Source: an archaeon (lineage in GTDB: Archaea; Asgardarchaeota; Hermodarchaeia; Hermodarchaeales; Hermodarchaeaceae). Taken from it: a stretch of 8,708 nucleotides of DNA. Location: the NCBI GenBank assembly GCA_016550485.1, contig JABXGV010000028.1, positions 1 through 8,708 on the forward strand, in the 5' to 3' direction. Both the position numbers and the translations under genes were made by a program. Each line of letters begins with the position of its first letter. Position 1 is the stretch's first letter. This document shows, in pieces, positions 1-6,700 of the stretch. The notes beneath the pieces were generated by a model, which made no database searches, was not told the DNA's origin, and saw nothing but the letters and a program-made list of their open reading frames with translations.

Positions 1-1487
1 CATTGGGTACTGGTTTTAGTATCTGCGATTTCAAATCCAATCCTTTGAAGTGCTGTGCGAATAGCATCTGCCTGTTGATATTCCTGATTCTGGCGGAGGC
101 GATCCCGTTCCTGAAGAAGCAATTCCACAAGTTGACCGATGACAGAATCTGTTTTGGGTTCTACTTCGTGGGTGTAAAGGTCGCCAAATAGAATAGTCCC
201 TATTTCATGAAAGAAGATGAGTAATTGTTCTACCGTATCATTACTAATGAGTTGGGACGCTTCCAGTTTCTGATTAACATGCTTGACAAACCGAAAGAGT
301 TGGTTGACTGCTCGACCGGTATTGAAGTCATCAAGGAGTGCTGCTTCCATTTTGCTTCTTGCTTGCTCTAACTCTGCCAATAACATATCATCGCTTGGTG
401 AGGACTTTTTTCGTTCACTTTTTAATGCGTGAAGCCGAGTGAGGACATATCGAAGGCTATCCAATTGTGAATTTGTACGTTGGAGGTCTTCCTCTTTGAA
501 GGTGAGTGGTTTCCGATAATGGGTTGAGATGAGGAATAAGCGAAGAGTTGCAGCACTATATTGTTCTACTGCATCACGAACTGTCAAAATGTTTCCAACG
601 GACTTTGACATTTTTTCGCCTGCAAATTGTAGGTGTCGAACATGCATCCAGTAGCGAACATAGGGTTTTCCGCTGGCAGCTTCACTCTGGGCTATGGAAT
701 TTTCATGATGGGGGAAAAGGTTGTCTTCACCGCCCCCTGAGATGTCAATAGTATCACCAAGGTATTTTTTGGACATTGCACTGCATTCAATGTGCCATCC
801 GGGTCGACCAGGTCCCCATGGGCTGTGCCAGAAGGGCTCATCCGGTTTGGCCCGTTTCCAGAGGACAAAATCGCCAACGGATTCTTTGTCATATTCGTCT
901 TGGTCGATTCGACCACTTGCACCCGCCTTCAATTGATTAGGGTTGATTCCGGCAAGGCGTCCATAGTTGGGAAAGGCACTAATCCTGAAATAGATGCCAT
1001 CCTCGGCTTCGTAGGCGTATCCTTTATCCAACAATTGTTGGACCAATTCAATCATTTCTTGGATGTATTGTGTTGCCACCGTATACGTGTACGGATCTGC
1101 GATGCCAAGGAGACGCCGATCATTATAGTAATCTCGAGTATGCCGAGTTACGAGTTGTTGAAAGGCTTCGCCACTAGCACGAACCCGTTTCAATATGTTA
1201 TCATCGACACTGATATCGGTCACATTGGAGATATGGATAACCTCATATTGGAGGTGTCTGAGGAGTCGCTCAACTACATCCCAGAAGATGTAGGTCCGGG
1301 CATGACCGATATGCATTAGGTAATTCACGGTCAGCCCACAAGTATACATACGCACTTTCTTGGGCTCAAGTGATTTGAACAGTTCTTTTCGTTTCGTCAG
1401 TGTATTATAGATTTTGAGTTCTTTTTTAGCCTCCACATCACGGGTGTGTTGAAGATGAGGTGTTCGACGTTCTGTACTTGGTGTCAC
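1..1487 (-). CDS. cysS: Cysteinyl-tRNA synthetase (CysRS), C-terminal end cut off by the window edge
   Basis: Class I aminoacyl-tRNA synthetase that attaches cysteine to tRNA-Cys in the cytoplasm. Counting from the GTG at 1487, the zinc-site Cys50 lies in MYTCGLTV, HIGH is at 59-62, NVTDI follows, GRPGWHIEC ends at Cys235, GGGEDNLFPHHEN holds His260, and KMSKS is at 292-296. The C-terminal anticodon-binding region runs to the edge (RIGFEIADTKTST), so only a few residues and the stop are missing. Start choice: GGAGG (1497-1501) abuts the ATG at 1494-1496 but lies 9 nt from the in-frame GTG at 1485-1487, the same spacing as at two other genes here, so GTG is preferred; ATG would add three residues. 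There are about 23 extra N-terminal residues relative to E. coli CysRS. Oddities: Ser264 occupies the position of zinc ligand Glu238 of E. coli, and the segment before HIGH reads CGLTVNYLM rather than the usual CGPTVYDxx. Family assignment is secure. Confidence 0.96.
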   Translation of the reverse strand, partial: MTPSTERRTPHLQHTRDVEAKKELKIYNTLTKRKELFKSLEPKKVRMYTCGLTVNYLMHIGHARTYIFWDVVERLLRHLQYEVIHISNVTDISVDDNILKRVRASGEAFQQLVTRHTRDYYNDRRLLGIADPYTYTVATQYIQEMIELVQQLLDKGYAYEAEDGIYFRISAFPNYGRLAGINPNQLKAGASGRIDQDEYDKESVGDFVLWKRAKPDEPFWHSPWGPGRPGWHIECSAMSKKYLGDTIDISGGGEDNLFPHHENSIAQSEAASGKPYVRYWMHVRHLQFAGEKMSKSVGNILTVRDAVEQYSAATLRLFLISTHYRKPLTFKEEDLQRTNSQLDSLRYVLTRLHALKSERKKSSPSDDMLLAELEQARSKMEAALLDDFNTGRAVNQLFRFVKHVNQKLEASQLISNDTVEQLLIFFHEIGTILFGDLYTHEVEPKTDSVIGQLVELLLQERDRLRQNQEYQQADAIRTALQRIGFEIADTKTSTQ

Positions 1488-1595
1488 CGGATCCATCCTC
1501 CAGAGTTATTCAGTGAAAGAGTATCTTCTCTCAAATGGAAAATCCACGGTAAAAGAGAAACCTTGTCAGAAAAGGAGATGGCGTCTGGTGTCACC
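1480..1595. repeat. Pair of TGGTGTCACCG direct repeats with palindromic core
   Basis: The 11-mer TGGTGTCACCG occurs at 1479-1489, inside the first codons of cysS, and again at 1586-1596 in the spacer, 107 bp apart. Its core GGTGTCACC is an inverted repeat (GGTG / CACC) around a central T, the shape of a dimeric regulator site. Two copies could also arise by chance. Confidence 0.3.
1497..1501 (-). promoter_or_regulatory. Shine-Dalgarno site of cysS (GGAGG)
   Basis: GGAGG on the minus strand directly touches the first in-frame ATG (1494-1496), too close for normal initiation there, but sits 9 nt before the in-frame GTG at 1485-1487. An in-frame TAA lies a few codons upstream, so no earlier start exists. 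The site therefore favours the GTG start. Confidence 0.6.
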
Positions 1596-1767
1596 GAAGG
1601 GCTATTGGAAACAAACTAAATACCCCATGGTATTCACCAAACCTGGCTAAGTTACTGTTCCCAAATAAATCTTATGGGCAAGGCAGGTTTCATAACCCGT
1701 AATAAGAGTAAGCCTTTTTTACCCACAGAGTTACTGGTGTATCTCCAACCTAAAAAAACAAACAACG
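1502..1767. other. Non-coding divergent spacer between cysS and the ATPase genes
   Basis: About 270 nt between divergently transcribed genes, expected to hold both promoters. I see no convincing ORF, tRNA or stable long hairpin. Visible elements are a GGTGTCACC palindrome (1587-1595) that also occurs at the start of cysS, a small ATACC/GGTAT stem (1620-1633), an A/T-rich stretch at 1661-1670 that could be a TATA element for atpI, and a run of six T (1715-1720). The subunit H gene that often precedes subunit I in archaeal ATPase operons is absent here. Confidence 0.7.
1661..1670 (+). promoter_or_regulatory. Possible TATA-box region for the atpI-atpK unit
   Basis: CCAAATAAAT is the most TATA-like stretch upstream of atpI. 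An archaeal promoter here would start transcripts about 25 nt downstream, giving a leader of roughly 80 nt. It does not match the TTTATATA consensus well, so this is a weak inference from position and A/T content. Confidence 0.2.
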
Positions 1768-1770
1768 GTG

Positions 1771-3711
1771 ATGGTGGGAAAATTGTCGCCAATGCTTCCA
1801 GCGAAAATGAGTAGCTTCACCGCCCTAGTCCTAGATACTGAAATTGACTCCTCTCTTCGGTTAATTGCCAGTACAAAACTTGCACATTTCTCTGACATAA
1901 AAGAAAGTGGACAGAAACGCCTAAAAGACTTAGAACCCGTTGAGGCGTCAGAACGATACTATTACCTGTCTAACCTTCTATCACGTATTACAACTCTCAT
2001 AAGTGACATGAAGGTGTATCGCGGAGGAAAAGTGAAAGACCCCCTGCAAGTACCAGCAGTTTATGATGAAGCTTATTTTCAATCCATTGAACAAAACCTC
2101 AAAACAATTGAGGATAATTTTAACGATCTCACCCAAAAACTAGCCCAAGCAGAGGCTGCTGAAGATAAAAAGACCAAAAAAGAAATCAAGAAACAAATTG
2201 AAGCCCTTGCAGATGAGGAGCGGGGCGACATCTTAGGCTGGGAAGAACTCGTTAAACGCGAACACACCCTCGAAGAAACAAAGACCCTGTTTGGTAAAAC
2301 CAAACGCACCTACGTCATGTATGGGTGGATCCCCAATAGGAAGGCAAAAAAATTCACCGAAATAGTCGCCGACACAATAGCGCTAGAAATGCACGAACAC
2401 GTTGATGTACATCATGGAGAACATCCCGCTGAAGTTGGACCCCTTGAAGGCGCGGTCGCAGAAGAAGAGGCTAGCGCTCCTCCCACTAAACAAGAAAATC
2501 CCAAGTCTATTGGAACCTACCAATCTCTCGTGAACGCCTTTGGTTTCCCCAGTCACACAGAAATTGACCCCACTTGGTTCATGGCCCTTGGTTTTCCGAT
2601 TATTTTTGGACTCATGTTCGGTGACATCGGTCACGGTATTCTGCTTCTTTTCTTTGCAATGATTGGAATGATTGCCAAACGCCGTAAAGTTGACGCGGGT
2701 GAAATGGTCAACTACTTCATCCAAGGCTCAGGACTGATAGCCGTCATTGCCATATTTTCGATATTCTTTGGCGTCTTATACGGCGAATTCCTTGGCATCG
2801 ATATCAGCGGCTTCCACTACTACGTCGGAACTGAGGCCGTCTACCCCTATCAGAATCTCAAATATTCCCCCTTCGGAATTTTCATGAAAGACATCCTCGT
2901 TGCTCTCTTCAGATTCTTCGACTTTGATGGTGGCCTTAACTGGTTCCTCGACCCCTGGAGCCCCTATAACACCTGGGCCAACTACCTCCCCCATGGTCAC
3001 CCCACCCCCATCTGGTTCAGCGCATTCGAAATGCCCGAACACCTACCCGCCACTGTCTCGAGCCCCACCTGGCTTCTCTTCGTCCTCAGCATCATGATTG
3101 GCTTCATTCATCTCTCCATTGCTATCGGATTCGACGCGATCAACAAACTCCGACACCGCGACATCAAACACGCCATCTTTGGCCCCATCATCTGGCTCTT
3201 TTTCCTCTGGGGACTCGCCTACATGATCTTCTACTACGGCATCAACTTCATGACCTGGCCTATGATTGAAATGTTGCTCTTCCTCATTCTCCCCGCCCTC
3301 GTCATGTTCCTCGGTGGAATGATATTCTTCGGCTTCATGGATGGCTTTATGGAAGGCCTCGAACACCTCATCGAAAGCATCAGCAATACCATCAGCTACT
3401 CCCGAATCCTCGCACTCAACATGGCCCACGCAGGCTTCGCTAAAACCTTCATCTTCCTCGCTGGATTGACAGGCGCTGTCACAATCCACAATATTCTCGA
3501 CTCTCTTGGTAACGGAAGCCTTAGCCTCATCATGTTCATAGGCATGCTCGTTCTAGGCACCGTCTTTGTCCTCCTCATGGAAGGCCTCCTTTCTTTCATT
3601 CACACCCTACGTCTCCACTGGGTCGAAGCCTTCCTGAAATTCTATGCAGGCACTGGCTACGAATACAAACCACTCACCCTCCCACACACTTGGACAACTA
3701 CATCCAAATAA
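1771..3711 (+). CDS. atpI: A/V-type ATP synthase/ATPase subunit I (membrane stator 'a' subunit)
   Basis: The stator subunit that carries the ion half-channels beside the rotor and ties the peripheral stalks to the membrane. The 646 residues are normal for the family. A soluble N-terminal half contains the alpha/beta start (MSSFTALVLDTEIDSSLRL), a charged predicted coiled coil (about 99-150), the conserved-type segment YVMYGWIPNRKAKKF, and a His/Glu-rich linker (about 207-241). The membrane half begins at about 269 (WFMALGFPIIFGLMFGDIGH) with some eight helices, near 269-303, 321-345, 434-455, 467-493, 498-526, 545-570 and 584-610. The essential arginine is Arg545 in SYSRILALNMAHAG, matching Arg735 of yeast Vph1. 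The typical C-terminus LHWVEAFLKFYAGTGYEYKP is present. The start is uncertain: GTG 1768, ATG 1771, ATG 1792 (MLPAKM, close to family N-termini) and ATG 1807 are all in frame and none has a good Shine-Dalgarno. atpK follows after 13 nt. The second half uses strikingly C-ending codons. Confidence 0.96.
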   Translation: MVGKLSPMLPAKMSSFTALVLDTEIDSSLRLIASTKLAHFSDIKESGQKRLKDLEPVEASERYYYLSNLLSRITTLISDMKVYRGGKVKDPLQVPAVYDEAYFQSIEQNLKTIEDNFNDLTQKLAQAEAAEDKKTKKEIKKQIEALADEERGDILGWEELVKREHTLEETKTLFGKTKRTYVMYGWIPNRKAKKFTEIVADTIALEMHEHVDVHHGEHPAEVGPLEGAVAEEEASAPPTKQENPKSIGTYQSLVNAFGFPSHTEIDPTWFMALGFPIIFGLMFGDIGHGILLLFFAMIGMIAKRRKVDAGEMVNYFIQGSGLIAVIAIFSIFFGVLYGEFLGIDISGFHYYVGTEAVYPYQNLKYSPFGIFMKDILVALFRFFDFDGGLNWFLDPWSPYNTWANYLPHGHPTPIWFSAFEMPEHLPATVSSPTWLLFVLSIMIGFIHLSIAIGFDAINKLRHRDIKHAIFGPIIWLFFLWGLAYMIFYYGINFMTWPMIEMLLFLILPALVMFLGGMIFFGFMDGFMEGLEHLIESISNTISYSRILALNMAHAGFAKTFIFLAGLTGAVTIHNILDSLGNGSLSLIMFIGMLVLGTVFVLLMEGLLSFIHTLRLHWVEAFLKFYAGTGYEYKPLTLPHTWTTTSK

Positions 3712-3724
3712 TCCGTGACCAACG

Positions 3725-6700
3725 ATGATGCAGGTACTCCTCCTCAACATTGGTCAGGTCTTCACAGCCTTCGGTGCAGTTCTAGCTGCTGGACTTGGCG
3801 CCGCAGGAGCTGCCATCGGCATCGGATTCAGTGGAAGTGCCATGGTCAGTGCCGTCGCTGAAAAACCTGAATCCTTCAGCAAAGGTATGATTACCGTCGT
3901 ACTAGCTGAGGCCCTCGCTATCTATGGCTTACTCGCCAGTTTCATGCTTCTCATGCGGCTGGGTGCAATTGCTAATGAAGCCCAAGGACTCGTCGCTCTC
4001 GGCGCTGGACTTGCCATTGGTTTGTCCTGTATTGGTGCTGGTATCGGAATAGCCCGTGCAGGCAGTGCCATGGCTACAGGCACCGCTGCAGATCCAAAGA
4101 CCTTCAGCAAAGCCCTTGTTTCCGTGGTGCTAGCTGAGGCCCTCGCAATCTATGGGTTACTCACTAGTTTCATGCTTCTGATGCGCATCGAATCTGCCAT
4201 GAATGTCGGTCAAGGCTATGTCGCTATTGCCGCTGGATTAGCAATTGGTCTTGCTGCTCTTGGGGCTGGAATGGGTATCTCCAAGACGGGGTCGTCCCTC
4301 AATAAAGCCCTCGTCATTAAACCTGAATCCTTTAGCAAAGGGTTAGTTGGTGTGGTCCTTGCGGAGGCGTTGGGTATCTATGGTTTGTTAGCTAGCTTCA
4401 TGCTCCTCATGCGGATAGACCAAATAACGGTCTTAGCACAAGGATACATAGCCATAGCTGCCGCCCTGGGAGTAGGTCTCGCTGCCCTAGGTGCAGGTAT
4501 TGGTATTGCGTCTGCGGGAGCCTCCCTGTCAGACGCCTTGACTAGAAGACCCGAGGTGTTCAGTAAAGGCTTGGTAAGTGTTGTCCTTGCGGAAGCCTTG
4601 GGTATCTATGGTTTGTTAGCTAGCTTCATGCTCCTCATGCGTATCGAAACATCGACATTGATGGCTCAAGGGTTTGTTGGGATCGGAGCAGGTCTTGCCG
4701 TCGGAATTGCTGGACTCGGTGCGGGTATCGGCATAGCGGGTGCTGGTGGTGCTTTAAGTAAAGCCCTTGTCGAATCCCCTGAAACCTTTAGCAAAGGGTT
4801 AGTCAGTGTTGTGTTGGCTGAAGCCCTTGGCATTTACGGTCTGTTAGCTAGCTTCATGCTCTTAATGCGTATTGAGGCTGTAACTCTTGATGCCCAGGGA
4901 TTCATTGCGATTGCAGCTAGTATCGGTGTAGGATTTGCAGCCTTTGGTGCAGGCATAGGTATTGCTTTTGCAGGGTCAGCCTTGTCGCTGAGTCTAGTCG
5001 AACGCCCTGAAGTGTTCAGTAAGGGTTTGGTGAGTGTTGTCCTTGCTGAAGCGTTAGGCATCTATGGGTTGCTTGCCAGTTTCATGCTTCTCATGCGGAT
5101 TGAATCGGTTACTGCAATTGCTCAAGGATTTGTGGGATTAGCGGCAAGTCTGGCAATCGGACTTGCGGCGATTGGTGCGGGATTCGGTATTGCCAAGGCC
5201 GGAGCCGCGATTAACAAAACCCTCGTTAAAGCTCCTGAAACCTTTAGCAAAGGGTTAGTCAGTGTTGTGTTGGCTGAAGCCCTTGGCATTTACGGTCTGT
5301 TAGCTAGCTTCATGTTGTTGATGCGTATTGATACAACCACAGCCATTGGTCAAGGTTACATGGGTTTGGCAGCCGCTATTGCTGTTGGCGTTGCTGGGAT
5401 AGGCGCAGGATATGGGATTGCCCATGCGGGTCAAGCCCTCTCGCAAAGTCTCAGTGAACGTCCTGAAGTCTTTAGCAAAGGTTTGATTGGAGTCGTATTA
5501 GCTGAAGCTCTTGCTATCTACGGATTATTAGCCGGATTCATGTTGCTCATGCGCATTGACACTATTAGTATTGATGCTTTAATCGGTACAAGTCAGGGAC
5601 TTGTCGGAATTGGTGCCGGCATGGCTATTGGCCTCGCTGCTGTTGGTGCTGGTATCGGAATAGCAGCTGCAGGCGCCAGTATGTCACGTACTATTGTTCA
5701 CGCCCCTGATACGTTCAGTAAAAGTCTTGTTAGTGTCGTATTAGCTGAAGCCTTGGGTATCTATGGGTTGCTTACTAGTTTCATGCTCTTGATGCGCATT
5801 GATACTGTAACTTTGGAAGCCCAATCTTTCGTTGCCATTAGTGCTGGTCTCGCCATCGGTCTCGCAGCGTTGGGTGCAGGTGTTGGTATTGCTGCAGCAG
5901 GTGCCTCCTTATCACGAAGTCTTGCACAAAGACCCGAAGCTTTCAGTAAGGGCTTAGTGAGTGTCGTACTGGCTGAAGCCTTGGGCATCTATGGCTTGTT
6001 GGCGAGTTTTATGCTCTTGATGCGCATTGAAAGCGTCGCTGTGATCGCCGCGGGATATCTAGCACTTGGCGCTTCCCTTAGTATTGGCTTCGCCGCTATT
6101 GGTGCGGGTTTGGGAATTGCCAAAGCTGGGGCTGCCCTTTCTGAAGGCCTTGTTCAAAGTCCTGAAATCTTTAGTAAAGGATTAGTTGCTGTTGTGTTAG
6201 CTGAAGCTTTGGGTATCTATGGACTACTATCAAGTTTCATGTTACTCATGCGTATCGAAACAGTCACCGCAATTGGCCAAGGCTTTGCAGGCGTTGCAGC
6301 TGGTACCGCTATTGGTCTTGCTGCCATTGGCGGGGGTATTGGAATTGCATTAGCTGGTGCTGCCCTCAGCCGAAGTCTTGTCATGGCACCAGAGGTATTC
6401 TCGAAGGGCTTGGTGAGTGTTGTACTGGCTGAGGCACTCGGGATCTATGGTCTGTTAATGAGTTTCATGCTGATAATGCGAATTGATACAGTATCAGAGT
6501 TTAGCCAAGGATTAATGGCATTAGGAACTGCCCTTGCAGTCGGTCTTGCATGTTTTGGCGCAGGGTTTGGTATTGCACACGCTGGAGCCGCACTTGCCCG
6601 AACCATCTCCTCTGAACCAAGCGCCTTCAGCAAAGGACTTGTAGCAGTTGTATTAGCGGAAGCCCTAGGAATCTACGGATTGTTAGTGGGCTTTATGTTG

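Noticed and set aside
792..1319. 175-codon open frame on the plus strand
   Set aside because: It lies antisense to cysS, whose motifs (HIGH, zinc site) are encoded on the other strand across this stretch; it is a shadow frame.
1578..1619. Tiny ORF (13 codons) on the plus strand after AAAGGAG in the divergent spacer
   Set aside because: The GGAG touches the ATG, the peptide MASGVTEGLLETN has no recognisable features, and it ends far before atpI; chance is more likely than a leader peptide.
1620..1633. ATACC-CCAT-GGTAT hairpin in the spacer
   Set aside because: Five base pairs is too short to call a terminator or riboswitch, and no T-run follows it directly.
3043..3489. 148-codon acidic open frame on the minus strand
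   Set aside because: Antisense to the membrane helices of atpI; its Glu/Asp-rich composition is what antisense of Phe/Leu/Ile codons ending in C produces.
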